In this document: positions 8,152 to 16,886 of the stretch, one piece after another
Layout: each line of letters starts with the position of its first letter
How positions within the stretch are numbered: position 1 is the first letter of the stretch
Source: Plantactinospora mayteni
Lineage (GTDB): Bacteria; Actinomycetota; Actinomycetes; Mycobacteriales; Micromonosporaceae
Assembly (NCBI RefSeq): GCF_016862935.1
Contig: NZ_BONX01000012.1
Location: 310,001 to 374,000 of the forward strand
Direction: 5' to 3'
Length of the DNA stretch: 64,000 bases
Position numbers and translations under genes: made by a program
Notes under the pieces: generated by a model
Told to the model about the DNA's origin: nothing
Database searches by the model: none
What the model saw: only the letters and a program-made list of their open reading frames with translations

Positions 8152-9327
8152 TCAGCCCGGTACCGTCACGCCCGCTACCGCCCGGGCCCGGGCCCGGCCC
8201 CAGGCCGCCAGGTGCACCTCGGCGCTGGACTCCCAGGTGAACTCCTTGGCCCGGTCGAAGCCCGCCTTGGCCAGCGAGAGCCGCCGCGCCTCGTCGTCGA
8301 GCAGCGCGCCGAGGTCGGTCGCGATCTGCTGCGGATCCTCGCTGGTGTACGCCACCGCGTCGCCGCCCACCTCGGGCAACGACAGTCGCGGCGTGGTGAG
8401 TACCGGAGCGGCGCAGGCCATCGCCTCCAGGATCGGCAGCCCGAAGCCCTCGCCGTACGACGGATAGGCGGCGACCAGCGCACCGCCGAGGAAGCCCGGC
8501 AGGTCGGCGTAGCGCAGGTAGCCGGGGCGGAGCAGCCGCAGGTGCGCCGGTACGTCGGAGACGGCCTGGTCGATGTCGTCGTCGTGCCCCTGACCGCCGG
8601 CAACCACCAGGGCCGGCGGCTCCGACCGGTCCTTGACCGCGAGCACCCAGCCCCGGATCAGGTTCGGCACGTTCTTGCGCGGCTCCTTGGCGCCGAGGAA
8701 CGCCACGTAACTGTGCCCGCCGAGGCCGAGCCTGGCGCGTACCCGGGCCTTCTCCTCGTCGCTCGGCGCGTGGAACGCCGCCTGGTCGACCCCGTGGTAG
8801 GCCACGTCGATCCGGGTCGGGTCGGCGTCCAGCAGCCGGATCAGCTCGTCCCGGGTCGCCTTGCTCGGCACGATCACCCGGTCGGCCCGGCGCAGCGAGG
8901 TCTTGATGGCGCTGCGGAAGAAGGTCCGCCGCGACTTGTCGTAGTGCTCCGGCTCGGTGAAGAAGGTCGCGTCGTGCACCGTGACCGTCACCGGACAGCC
9001 GGCCCGGAGCGGGCAGGTGTAGAACGGCGAGTGCAGCACCTGCGCGCCGACCTGCTGGGCCAGCATCGGGAGCCCGGTCTGCTCCCAGGCCAGCCGCGCG
9101 GGCCGGTGCGCCACCGCCGCCGGTGCCGGGATCACCTCGGCCGCCGGCAGCATCCGCGAGTATCGCTCGACGTCGGTCCGCAGCCCGACCACGGCCAGCT
9201 CCAGGCCCGGCCCGATCACCTTGCCCAGCGCGCCGAGCAGGCCGTCGACGTATCTACCAACGCCGCCCCGGTCGGCGGGGACGCTGGTGGCGTCAATGAG
9301 CACTCGGGGCGGGCGACCGGCGGTCAC
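8152..9327 (-). CDS. GT4-family glycosyltransferase
   Basis: 391 residues, GT-B fold, cytosolic or membrane-associated. The N-terminal Rossmann domain begins RVLIDATSVPADRGGVGRY (a GGVGRY acceptor-side loop), and the C-terminal donor domain carries LGAKEPRKNV and the EX7E-type motif EGFGLPILEAMA near residue 320. Such enzymes often use GDP-mannose, and the GDP-mannose synthase gene follows 55 nt downstream on the same strand, so a mannosyltransferase is a reasonable guess. GTG 9327 has GAGGAG seven nt upstream. Acceptor unknown. It corresponds in position to the glycosyltransferase near manB in mycobacteria, but orthology cannot be shown here. Confidence 0.88.
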   Translation of the reverse strand: MTAGRPPRVLIDATSVPADRGGVGRYVDGLLGALGKVIGPGLELAVVGLRTDVERYSRMLPAAEVIPAPAAVAHRPARLAWEQTGLPMLAQQVGAQVLHSPFYTCPLRAGCPVTVTVHDATFFTEPEHYDKSRRTFFRSAIKTSLRRADRVIVPSKATRDELIRLLDADPTRIDVAYHGVDQAAFHAPSDEEKARVRARLGLGGHSYVAFLGAKEPRKNVPNLIRGWVLAVKDRSEPPALVVAGGQGHDDDIDQAVSDVPAHLRLLRPGYLRYADLPGFLGGALVAAYPSYGEGFGLPILEAMACAAPVLTTPRLSLPEVGGDAVAYTSEDPQQIATDLGALLDDEARRLSLAKAGFDRAKEFTWESSAEVHLAAWGRARARAVAGVTVPG

Positions 9328-9554
9328 TGGGCAACTCCTCGGCTGGGTGTGATGTGGGGAACAACACTTACTCCAAGCCTACGCCGCGCCGACCCGGACG
9401 CGTCGACTGCGACCCGTCGGGCAACTGTCTTTCCGGTGACTCGGACAGGTACGCGACGAGGCCGTCACGACGGGTGTCGGTACGCCCCGCCGCCGGCCCC
9501 GGAGATCGTCAACAGGCCGGCCCGGAGATCGCCGTCAGCGGCCGTCCGGGTCGG

Positions 9555-9560
9555 TATCGT
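9555..9560 (+). promoter_or_regulatory. -10 box before the TIGR03089 gene
   Basis: TATCGT ends eight nt before the ATG at 9569, consistent with a leaderless or nearly leaderless mRNA. Confidence 0.45.
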
Positions 9561-9568
9561 CGCGGGCG

Positions 9569-10276
9569 ATGACCGAGAACATTTCCGGGCTCTTCGCCGC
9601 CGCGATCGCCGCCGACCCGACCCGACCGTTGCTGACCTGGTACGACGACACGACCGGGGACCGGACCGAACTCTCCGGGGCGACCCTGGCCAACTGGGTG
9701 GCGAAGACCGCCAACCTGCTGGTCGACTCGGCCGGACTGGCTCCGGGCGATCCCGTCGGGGTGTTGCTGCCGCCGCACTGGCAGACCGCCGCCGTGCTGC
9801 TCGGCTGCTGGTCGACCGGGTCGGCCGTGGCCGGTGCCCGACCTGGCGAGTCGGCCGCGCAGCCGGTCGAGGTGCTCTTCGCCTCGGTCGACCGGGTCGG
9901 TGAGGCGACGGCCTGGCCAGCCGGTGACCGGTACGCCCTCGCGCTCGCCCCGCTCGCCGCCCCGGTCCGGGACCTGCCGTCCGGCTGGGCCGACTACGTG
10001 ATCGAGGTACGCGGGCACGGCGACCACTTCACGCCGTACCCGGCCGCCGGGCCGCAGGACCCGGTACTCGCCGACCTGGCGGCCCAGCGCGCCACGGAGT
10101 TGGGCATCGGGGCCGGCGACCGGGTGCTGGTCAACGCGGTCCGCCACCCCGACCCGGTGGACTGGCTGCTCGCCCCGCTGGCCGCCGGGGCCAGCACGGT
10201 GCTCTGCGGAAACCTCGACCCGGCCCGGCTCGCGGACCGGGCGACGGCAGAGAAGGTCACGGTTCAGCTGACGTAA
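9569..10276 (+). CDS. TIGR03089 family protein (AMP-binding-like N-terminal fragment)
   Basis: 235 residues. The sequence follows the N-terminal lobe of acyl-CoA synthetases (LLTWYDDTTGDRTELSGATL, then VGVLLPPHWQTAAVLLGCW), but the ATP-binding loop and the whole C-terminal domain are absent. This matches the TIGR03089 family of actinobacteria, whose function is not known. Activity as a ligase is unlikely. In mycobacteria the family member (Rv3268) also lies a few genes from fbiA/fbiB. It ends six nt from the convergent acetoacetate-CoA ligase gene. Confidence 0.88.
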   Translation: MTENISGLFAAAIAADPTRPLLTWYDDTTGDRTELSGATLANWVAKTANLLVDSAGLAPGDPVGVLLPPHWQTAAVLLGCWSTGSAVAGARPGESAAQPVEVLFASVDRVGEATAWPAGDRYALALAPLAAPVRDLPSGWADYVIEVRGHGDHFTPYPAAGPQDPVLADLAAQRATELGIGAGDRVLVNAVRHPDPVDWLLAPLAAGASTVLCGNLDPARLADRATAEKVTVQLT

Positions 10277-10282
10277 CCGACG

Positions 10283-12412
10283 TCACATCGCTCCGGTCGA
10301 CGCCGCCCCGGTCGACGCCGTCCCCGCCGGCCGCTCGGCGGCCCGCTCCGACTCCTCCGGGGCGGCCCCGGCCTGCCGCTCAGGCCCGCCTTGCCGCTCG
10401 GTGCCGGTCTGGCGCTCGGCGGTCCGCTGCTGGGCGAAGTGTGCGAAGGCGACCAGCGACTCCGGGTTGGCCAGCGCGCCGGTGGCGGCGGCCGAGTCCA
10501 TCGCCGCCCCGGTGAGGATCTTCTTCACCGGCACCTCCAGCTTCTTCGCCGAGAGCGTCTTCGGCACCGCCCCCACCTGGTGGACCTCGTCCGGCACGTG
10601 TCGGGGCGACAGCCCGGTACGCAGCTCCCGGTTGATCCGCGCGGTCAGCTCCGGCCCCAGATCCAACCCCTCGGCGAGTACGACGAAGAGCAGCAGTTCG
10701 CCCGCGCCGCCCTCGTCGTCCTCCAGGTGCACCACCAGCGAGTCGGTCACCTCCGGCAGTCCCTCCACCACGGAGTAGAACTCGGCGGTGCCGAGGCGTA
10801 CGCCGCCCCGGTTGAGGGTGGCGTCCGAGCGGCCGGTGATCACACAACTGCCCCGCTCGGTGACGGTGATCCAGTCCCCGTGCCGCCACACCCCGGGATA
10901 GACGTCGAAGTACGCCTCCCGGTAGCGGCGGCCGTCCGGGTCGTTCCAGAACCCGACCGGCATGCTCGGCATCGGTGCCGTGATCACCAACTCGCCGAGC
11001 TGGTCGATCACCGGTGTGCCGTCGGCCGACCGGGCCTCCACCCGGGCGCCGAGGCAGCGGCAGGTGATCTCACCGGCGACGACCGGCAGCAGCGGCACGC
11101 CGCCGACGAAACCGGTGCAGACGTCGGTGCCGCCGGAGATCGAGTCGAGCCGCAGGTCGGCGCCGACGGAGTCGTACACCCAGCGGAAGCCCTCGGCCGG
11201 CAGCGGCGCACCGGTCGAACCGACCCCGCGCACGGCGGAGAGGTCGAACAGGTCGGCCGGGCGCAGCTCGGCCTTACGGCAGGCCAGCAGGAAGGGTGCC
11301 GAGGTGCCGAAGTAGCTGGTCCCGGTCTCGGCGGCGAGCCGCCACAGCGTGCCCAGGTCCGGCTCGGCCGGCCGGCCCGGCTCGGCCCGGACCGCCGGGT
11401 TGCCGTCGAAGAGCACGATCGCGGCGCCCACCGCCGGGCCGGAGACCAGGAAGTTCCACATCATCCAGCCGGTGGTGGTGAACCAGAAGAACCGGTCCCC
11501 CGGGCCGAGGTCGTGGTGCAGCGCCAGCATCTTCAGGTGTTCGAGCAGGATGCCGCCGTGCCCGTGCACGATCGGCTTCGGCAGCCCGGTGGTGCCGGAC
11601 GAATAGAGCACGTAGAGCGGGTGGTCGAAGGGCACCGCCGCGAAGGAGAGCGGCTCGTCGGTCTCGGCCGCCAGCGCCGCCCAGCTCAGCGCCGCGTCCG
11701 GCGGCGCGGCGTCCGGCTCCAGATAGGGCAGCACCACCGTGTGTACGAGCGACGGCAGCGCGGAACGGATCGTCGCCAGTTCGGCGCGGCGGTCGACGGG
11801 CTTGTCGCCGTACCGGTAGCCGTCGACCGCCACCAGCACGGTCGGGGCGATCTGCCGCCAGCGGTCGAGCACGCTGCGGGTGCCGAACTCGGGGGCGCAG
11901 GAGGAGAAGACCGCCCCGAGACTGGCGGTGGCGAGCATCAGCACGAACGTCTCGGGGATGTTCGGGGCGTACGCCGCCACCCGGTCGCCGGGGCCGACGC
12001 CCAGCCGGACCAGTCCGGCCCGGACCCGGCGTACCTGCTCGCGCAGCTCGGCGGCGGTGAGGGTGACCGGGGCGCGGGTCTGGCTGTGCGCGATCACCAC
12101 CGGCTCGTCGTCGGCCAGCCCGGGCATCCGGAGTACGTGCTCGGCGTAGTTGAGGGTGGCGCCGGGGAACCAGCGGGTGCCGGGCATGGAGGTGTCAACC
12201 ACCGTCGCGGTCGGCTCGGTGTGGGGCTGGACCTCGAAGTAGTCCCAGATCGAGCGCCAGAAGCCGTCGAGATCAGTGACCGACCAGCGCCAGAGCGCGG
12301 CGTAGTCGTCGAAGTCGAGGCCCCGGTGCCGGCTCAGCCAGCGCAGGTAGTCGCCGATCCGGGACCGGTCGCGGTCGGCCGGTGGCGGCGTCCAGAGCAC
12401 CTCGCCCACCAT
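10283..12412 (-). CDS. Acetoacetate-CoA ligase
   Basis: Activates acetoacetate (or a related keto acid) to its CoA thioester with ATP, allowing use of ketone bodies or leucine breakdown products. The N-terminal ACS cap starts WTPPPADRDRSRIGDYLRWL; the P-loop is YSSGTTGLPKPIVHGHGG (near 272). TTGWMMWNFLVSG and the A8/A10 parts (GRSDATLNRGGVRLGTAEFY; KTLSAKKLEVPVKKIL) are present, with the catalytic Lys in the last. 709 residues is longer than the roughly 650 usual, because of a C-terminal tail of about 45 residues rich in Gln, Glu, Arg, Ala and Thr. ATG 12412 has GGGAGGGAGCAGG upstream. It stands alone; ketone use is inferred from the family. Confidence 0.9.
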   Translation of the reverse strand: MVGEVLWTPPPADRDRSRIGDYLRWLSRHRGLDFDDYAALWRWSVTDLDGFWRSIWDYFEVQPHTEPTATVVDTSMPGTRWFPGATLNYAEHVLRMPGLADDEPVVIAHSQTRAPVTLTAAELREQVRRVRAGLVRLGVGPGDRVAAYAPNIPETFVLMLATASLGAVFSSCAPEFGTRSVLDRWRQIAPTVLVAVDGYRYGDKPVDRRAELATIRSALPSLVHTVVLPYLEPDAAPPDAALSWAALAAETDEPLSFAAVPFDHPLYVLYSSGTTGLPKPIVHGHGGILLEHLKMLALHHDLGPGDRFFWFTTTGWMMWNFLVSGPAVGAAIVLFDGNPAVRAEPGRPAEPDLGTLWRLAAETGTSYFGTSAPFLLACRKAELRPADLFDLSAVRGVGSTGAPLPAEGFRWVYDSVGADLRLDSISGGTDVCTGFVGGVPLLPVVAGEITCRCLGARVEARSADGTPVIDQLGELVITAPMPSMPVGFWNDPDGRRYREAYFDVYPGVWRHGDWITVTERGSCVITGRSDATLNRGGVRLGTAEFYSVVEGLPEVTDSLVVHLEDDEGGAGELLLFVVLAEGLDLGPELTARINRELRTGLSPRHVPDEVHQVGAVPKTLSAKKLEVPVKKILTGAAMDSAAATGALANPESLVAFAHFAQQRTAERQTGTERQGGPERQAGAAPEESERAAERPAGTASTGAASTGAM

Positions 12413-12586
12413 GGTCCTGCTCCCTCCCTACGGCCAGCACGCCGGTGTGCTGGGGCCCGGTCGCCATACTGCCGTACCCCGACCCGCAATTCTCCGCCCG
12501 GAGGCCGGTGCCGGTACGCGTGCCCGGCCCACATGTCCGGCCCTCGGATCATGTGGGCCGCGCCAGGGAGGTTGGTGCCCGAGGGC

Positions 12587-13126
12587 TCAGCCGGCGACGG
12601 CCGTGTCGGCGGTGCCCCGATGTGCCTGGATCGCCTTGCGCTTGGCCAGCCGGTGCGCCCGGCGGATCTCCGCCTCGCGGAACCGGCGCTCGTCCACCGG
12701 GGTCTCCGGCAACACCGGGCGGACCGGGCGCGGGTTGCCGGCCACGTCCACCCCGACGAAGACCAGGTAGGCGGTGGCCACCACGATCGGGTCGTCCTCG
12801 GCGCTGTCCCAGCGCTCGGCGACCACCCGGACCCCGACCTCCATCGAGGTCTGCCCGGTCCAGTTGACCTGGGCGTGCGCGTGTACCAGGTCACCGACCC
12901 GGACCGGCTCGGCGAAGACGATCTCGTCGATCGCGGCGGTCACCGCCGTACCGCCGGAGTGCCGGGCCGCCGACGCCCCGGCCACGTCGTCGACGAACTT
13001 CATCAGCACGCCGCCGTGCACGGTGCCGTAGAGGTTGACGTCGACCGCCGTCATGATCCGGCTCAGCGTGACCCGCGAGTACGAGGTCGGCTTGCCGGCC
13101 GGCGGTGGCGAGAACTGCTCGGTCAT
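12587..13126 (-). CDS. Acyl-CoA thioesterase, hotdog fold
   Basis: 179-residue cytosolic enzyme that splits acyl-CoA to free acid and CoA. The hotdog signature is near residues 25-45 (MTAVDVNLYGTVHGGVLMKF: Asn, then HGG at the active-site helix). The layout matches the YciA/BFIT group (long-chain or general acyl-CoA). The frame stays open upstream but that part is low quality; ATG 13126 is chosen because TACCGT lies seven nt before it, a leaderless arrangement. It may work with the upstream acetoacetate-CoA ligase in CoA recycling; that link is inference. Confidence 0.88.
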   Translation of the reverse strand: MTEQFSPPPAGKPTSYSRVTLSRIMTAVDVNLYGTVHGGVLMKFVDDVAGASAARHSGGTAVTAAIDEIVFAEPVRVGDLVHAHAQVNWTGQTSMEVGVRVVAERWDSAEDDPIVVATAYLVFVGVDVAGNPRPVRPVLPETPVDERRFREAEIRRAHRLAKRKAIQAHRGTADTAVAG

Positions 13127-13133
13127 GCCGGCA

Positions 13134-13139
13134 ACGGTA
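13134..13139 (-). promoter_or_regulatory. -10 box of the thioesterase gene, predicted leaderless
   Basis: TACCGT on the minus strand ends seven nt before the ATG at 13126; no ribosome site is present. Confidence 0.5.
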
Positions 13140-13270
13140 CGGCGGCATGCCGTGCCACCGCCCCCGCCGGTGACGCCGGTTACCCGGATCACCCCGGTCA
13201 CCCCACGGTGACAGTCAGCAAGATCGATCCAGACGCGCCAGTGCAGGCTGCTCAACGCCGTCCGAGGCGG

Positions 13271-13276
13271 TACGGT
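13271..13276 (+). promoter_or_regulatory. -10 box of the first MRHL membrane protein, predicted leaderless
   Basis: TACGGT ends six nt before ATG 13283; no ribosome site is visible. Confidence 0.5.
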
Positions 13277-13282
13277 GCGCGG

Positions 13283-13945
13283 ATGCGACATCTCTGGAGC
13301 TTCCTCGCCGGAGTGGTGGCGGCGCCACTGACCTGGGCCCTGATCGCGCTCGGTCAGGACGGGTCCGCCCGCACCGTCACCCGCTGGGTGGAAGTCGGTA
13401 CCTTCAACACGGCCAACCTGATCCAGGGGGCCGTCTACCTCGGAGTCGCGGGCATCCTGCTCGGCCTGCTCGGCACGCTGCGGCTCTCCCCGGCCGGTCC
13501 ACTCGTCGCCGGCCTGCTGCTGGTCGCCCCGTACGCCGGGCTGTTCGTCGACCCCTTCACCGTGCGCGACGCGGTGCCGGCGAACTGGAAGCTCTTCGGC
13601 GACCCGCTGCTGTTGGTGCAGGCGCTGGACAACGGCACGACGTTCCTGATCGGCGTGCTGCTGCTGATGGCCACCTTCAGCATCCAGCGCTGGCGTCGTT
13701 GGCCCCGCCCGGTCGCCGCCGGCCCCGCGCCGACGTCGTCCGACGTGGAGGAGCCGACCCCGACCGACTGGTCCCTGCTGAACAACCCGCCGGAGGCCGA
13801 CATCAAACCGCCGACCCTGGGTTACCCGGAGCCGGACACCGAACCGCTGCCGCCGCTGCCGCGCCGCGACGCCGGCTCGCCGTGGTCGGCTCCGCCCCGG
13901 TCCGCGACGACGCGCGACGACGCGGCCGACAGCACGACAAGTTGA
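13283..13945 (+). CDS. Four-helix membrane protein, MRHL family, copy 1
   Basis: 220 residues, function unknown. Four hydrophobic segments are seen around residues 4-24, 47-66, 72-92 and 113-135, followed by a hydrophilic Pro-rich tail. It starts MRHLWSFLAGVVAAPLTWAL, which closely resembles the start of the next gene (MRHLGSLVFGLVSAPIIWVL); the two look like tandem paralogues that have diverged in the tail. The start rests on the TACGGT box six nt upstream. A strong hairpin six nt after the stop separates it from the second copy, so the two may be expressed separately. Confidence 0.75.
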   Translation: MRHLWSFLAGVVAAPLTWALIALGQDGSARTVTRWVEVGTFNTANLIQGAVYLGVAGILLGLLGTLRLSPAGPLVAGLLLVAPYAGLFVDPFTVRDAVPANWKLFGDPLLLVQALDNGTTFLIGVLLLMATFSIQRWRRWPRPVAAGPAPTSSDVEEPTPTDWSLLNNPPEADIKPPTLGYPEPDTEPLPPLPRRDAGSPWSAPPRSATTRDDAADSTTS

Positions 13946-13950
13946 CCGTG

Positions 13951-13982
13951 CCGGGGCGGGTCGTTCGGTCGACCCGCCCCGG
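13951..13982 (+). terminator. GC-rich hairpin terminator with UUCGGU loop
   Basis: Perfect 13-bp stem (13951-13963 with 13970-13982) closed by the loop TTCGGT, starting six nt after a stop codon. There is no T-run; such hairpins are the usual actinobacterial terminator form. Confidence 0.65.
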
Positions 13983-14053
13983 ACCGACACGCCGAGGCCG
14001 GCATTGCCCGGTCCGGGTACGGTGCCGGGAGGCACCCGGCTGGGGAGGTTGCA

Positions 14054-15004
14054 GTGCGACACCTTGGATCACTGGTATTCGGGCTGGTCAGCGCGCCGAT
14101 CATCTGGGTGCTGGCCGGGATCGGGTTGGTCAGGTTCAACGGTGGGATCAGCCGGGACGAGATCGGGGACACGCTCCTCGGGTTCGTCGTCATCGTGGTC
14201 GTCGCCGGGCTGCTCGCCGCGCTGCTGCTGCCCCGGTGGTCCCCGCTCGGCCCGGCCGCCGCCGGTCTGCTCTTCATGGCCATGGCGCTGTGGTCCGTCT
14301 TCAGCTTCGGGTCGATGACCGACGTGCTGCCGCGCTCCTTCCTCGGCGTCGAGTTCGCGCTCACCGCACCCTCCGGAGCGCTCTCCGCGCTGCTCGCCGT
14401 GCTGCTCGGCGCCACCCTGTTCATACCGCACCGCTGGCGCTCGCCCCGCGCGGCGGCGGCCGGCTTCCCCGGCGGCGCCGGCCAGCCCGGTCTTCCGGGG
14501 TACCCGCCGACCGGCCAGTTCCCGCCCGGTGGCCAGGCGCCGGGCCAGTTCCCGCCCGGCGCCCCGGTACCGCCCGGTGGGCCCGGTGCGGCCAGCCAGT
14601 TCCCGCCCGGCGGGCCCGGCGCACCGGGAGCCCCGCATCCGCCGAACTACGGCCCGTCGACCGCACCGAACTACGCCCAGTCCGCCCCGCCGAACTTCGG
14701 CCCCGCCGTGCCGCCGACCTACGGTCCCGGCACGCCGCAGTATCCGGCCCCGCCGTACAACGCCCCGGCCGGCGGGGCACCGCACCACGGCCCGCCGATC
14801 TCCAGCCCGCCGGTGCCGAGCGCGCCGCCGATGCCGCCCACCTTCAGCCCGCTGACGCCGCCGGCTCCGGCACCCCGGCCCGGCGAACCCAGCGGTCGCG
14901 CAACCAGCCAGTTCGGCGGACGCTCGGACGAGACCACGCAGTTCACCGGAGGACCGGACGACGACGGCATGGACGGGGCGACCCGCCGCCTCGGCGACCG
15001 CTGA
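14054..15004 (+). CDS. Four-helix membrane protein, MRHL family, copy 2, with long Pro/Gly tail
   Basis: 316 residues, function unknown. Hydrophobic segments lie around residues 4-26, 38-60, 65-85 and 104-124. The remaining 190 residues are a disordered tail of FPPGG, PPNYGP and similar units, ending with DDETTQFTGG-like acidic patches. The N terminus is related to the preceding gene. GTG 14054 has GGGGAGG five nt upstream. The 3' end (CTCGGCGACCGCTGA) has been copied three more times downstream in a tandem repeat. Confidence 0.72.
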   Translation: MRHLGSLVFGLVSAPIIWVLAGIGLVRFNGGISRDEIGDTLLGFVVIVVVAGLLAALLLPRWSPLGPAAAGLLFMAMALWSVFSFGSMTDVLPRSFLGVEFALTAPSGALSALLAVLLGATLFIPHRWRSPRAAAAGFPGGAGQPGLPGYPPTGQFPPGGQAPGQFPPGAPVPPGGPGAASQFPPGGPGAPGAPHPPNYGPSTAPNYAQSAPPNFGPAVPPTYGPGTPQYPAPPYNAPAGGAPHHGPPISSPPVPSAPPMPPTFSPLTPPAPAPRPGEPSGRATSQFGGRSDETTQFTGGPDDDGMDGATRRLGDR

Positions 15005-15113
15005 TCCACCTCGGCGACCGCTGACGCCGACCCTCCACCTGAGGCCGGCCCACCTCGGCGACCGCTGACGCCGACCCTCCACCTGAGGCCGGCCCACCTC
15101 GGCGAGCGCTGAG
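14990..15113. repeat. 44-bp tandem repeat grown from a gene 3' end
   Basis: The last codons and stop of the upstream gene (CTCGGCGACCGCTGA, 14990-15004) recur at 15010-15024, 15054-15068 and, with one change, 15098-15112. Two full 44-bp units (15007-15050 and 15051-15094) are identical, followed by a partial third. Every unit carries the TGA. Confidence 0.85.
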
Positions 15114-15232
15114 GCTTACCCCCGGTACCCCGCGCGGAGGAGCGCGTCCGGGGAATCGGACTGCTGCCCACCGCCATTGATGCTGCCCTCGATCGCCATC
15201 GTCGGATGCCGGGCCGCATCGATGCAAATCGT

Positions 15233-15261
15233 TTGACGTATGACGTTGTTAGCGCTAACTT
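15233..15261 (+). promoter_or_regulatory. Promoter with LacI-type operator before the lectin-esterase gene
   Basis: TTGACG (15233-15238), 17-bp spacer, TAACTT (15256-15261). The perfect 12-bp palindrome GTTAGCGCTAAC (15248-15259) overlaps the -10 box. Its central GCGC dyad is the LacI-family operator signature common before actinobacterial glycan-degradation genes, so repression by a LacI protein is likely. No LacI gene lies in this window. Confidence 0.65.
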
Positions 15262-15488
15262 CTCCCCGTGGGCCGAAGGCTGCCGGGAGCCTGACCGAAG
15301 CAACGCCGGGGTCTGCGCAGGCTGTTCGACGTTCGCCGGCCCTCGGGCAGGGGCCGGAACGCGAGTGGTGACCGCGCGGCCGTGCTCACACACCAACCTG
15401 AGGTGCTGACGCCACCACCAGACGCCGGCACACGGCAGGCCGTCCGCGTCCGTCCTGATCGCGGGTGGCCCGATCGAAGGAGCGGATC
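15262..15488 (+). other. Long untranslated leader of the lectin-esterase gene
   Basis: About 225 nt separate the promoter from the start codon. No riboswitch fold or leader gene was recognised; the last 15 nt hold the GAAGGAG ribosome site. Confidence 0.4.
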
Positions 15489-16886
15489 ATGAAGGCCATC
15501 GGTGAGGCACCACCCGCCTCCGGGCACAGACGTGGTTGGCGGGCAGGCTTGGCGGCGATGGCGGCGACAGTCCTCGCGGCTGGCGCCCTCGGCGTACTGC
15601 ACGCGACACCCGCCTCGGCGGCCACCGTGGACACCAACGCCTGGTACGTGCTGGTGAACCGCAACAGCGGCAAGGCCCTGGACCTGTACGGCCTGGCCAC
15701 CAACGACGGTGCGCGGATCAGCCAGTGGACCCGCAACGACGGGGCGAACCAACAGTGGCAGTTCGTCGACTCCGGCGACGGCTACTACCGGCTGAAGTCC
15801 CGGCACTCCGGCAAGGTCCTCGACATCTCCAACTGGTCGACCGCGGACGGCGCCGCCGTCAACCAGTGGGCCGACCACAACGGAGCCAACCAGCAGTTCC
15901 GACTGGCCGACTCGGACGGCGGCCACGTCCGGCTGGTGAACCGGAACAGCAACAAGGTGGTGGAGGTGCAGGGCGCCTCGACGGCCGACGGCGCGAACGT
16001 CGTGCAATACTCCGACCTCAACGGCACCAACCAGCAGTGGCAGCTGGTCCGGCTCGGGGGCGGCGGACCGACCGACCCGCCGCCGACCGGTGGAAGCGCC
16101 GGATGCGGCAAGTCACCGACGCTGCGCAACGGCACGCACTCGATCCAGAGCAACGGCAAGGCCCGCAGCTTCATCCTGCGGATGCCCAACAACTACAACA
16201 ACAGCACCCCGTACCGGCTGATCTTCGCCTTCCACTGGCGGGGCGGCACCGCCAACGAGATCGACTCGGGCGGCACCAGTGGCCAGTCCTGGTCCTACTA
16301 CGGCCAGTGGGAGCAGTCGGGCAACAACAGCGCGATCCTGGTGGCGCCGCAGGGTTTCGGCAACGGCTGGGCCAACTCCGGCGGTGAGGACGTCGTCTTC
16401 GTCGACGACATGATCAGCCGCATCGAGAACGACCTCTGCGTCAACCCGGGCCGGCGCTTCGCCACCGGTTTCAGCTGGGGCGGCGGCATGAGCTACGCCC
16501 TCGCCTGCGCGCGGGCCACGGTCTTCCGGGCGGTCGCGGTGATCGCCGGTGCGCAGATCAGCGGGTGCAGCGGCGGGACACAACCCATCGCGTACTTCGG
16601 ACTGCACGGCATCTCGGACAACGTCCTGAACATCTCCCAGGGCCGGAGCCTGCGGGACACGTTCGTCCGGAACAACGGGTGCACCGCGCAGAACCCGCCC
16701 GAGCCGGCGGCGGGCAGCCGGACGCATCGCACCACCGCCTACTCTGGCTGCCGGGCGGGGTACCCGGTGCAGTGGGCCGCGTTCGACAACGGTCACATGC
16801 CCGGCCCGGTCGACGGGACCTACTCGGAGAGCGGCGTCACGACCTGGACCAAGGGTGAGATCTGGCGGTTCTTCTCGCAGTTCTAG
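15489..16886 (+). CDS. Secreted esterase with N-terminal ricin-type lectin domain (PHB depolymerase/CE1-like)
   Basis: 465 residues, exported. A signal peptide ends at TPASA|ATV near residue 44. Residues 45-185 form a beta-trefoil CBM13/ricin domain with three QxW-type repeats (NQQWQFV, NQQFRLA, NQQWQLV). A GGGGPTDPPPTGG linker leads to an alpha/beta-hydrolase of the PHB depolymerase/feruloyl esterase kind with nucleophile motif GFSWGGG and a late FDNGHMPG His. The lectin suggests a polysaccharide-bound ester such as feruloyl- or acetyl-xylan rather than PHB, but this is inference. ATG 15489 has GAAGGAG seven nt upstream. Regulated by the palindromic operator 230 nt upstream. Confidence 0.85.
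   Translation: MKAIGEAPPASGHRRGWRAGLAAMAATVLAAGALGVLHATPASAATVDTNAWYVLVNRNSGKALDLYGLATNDGARISQWTRNDGANQQWQFVDSGDGYYRLKSRHSGKVLDISNWSTADGAAVNQWADHNGANQQFRLADSDGGHVRLVNRNSNKVVEVQGASTADGANVVQYSDLNGTNQQWQLVRLGGGGPTDPPPTGGSAGCGKSPTLRNGTHSIQSNGKARSFILRMPNNYNNSTPYRLIFAFHWRGGTANEIDSGGTSGQSWSYYGQWEQSGNNSAILVAPQGFGNGWANSGGEDVVFVDDMISRIENDLCVNPGRRFATGFSWGGGMSYALACARATVFRAVAVIAGAQISGCSGGTQPIAYFGLHGISDNVLNISQGRSLRDTFVRNNGCTAQNPPEPAAGSRTHRTTAYSGCRAGYPVQWAAFDNGHMPGPVDGTYSESGVTTWTKGEIWRFFSQF

Noticed and set aside
10391-13282. Long plus-strand open frame upstream of the 13283 gene
   Set aside because: It is the complement of the acetoacetate-CoA ligase and thioesterase genes; high GC keeps the opposite frame free of stops.
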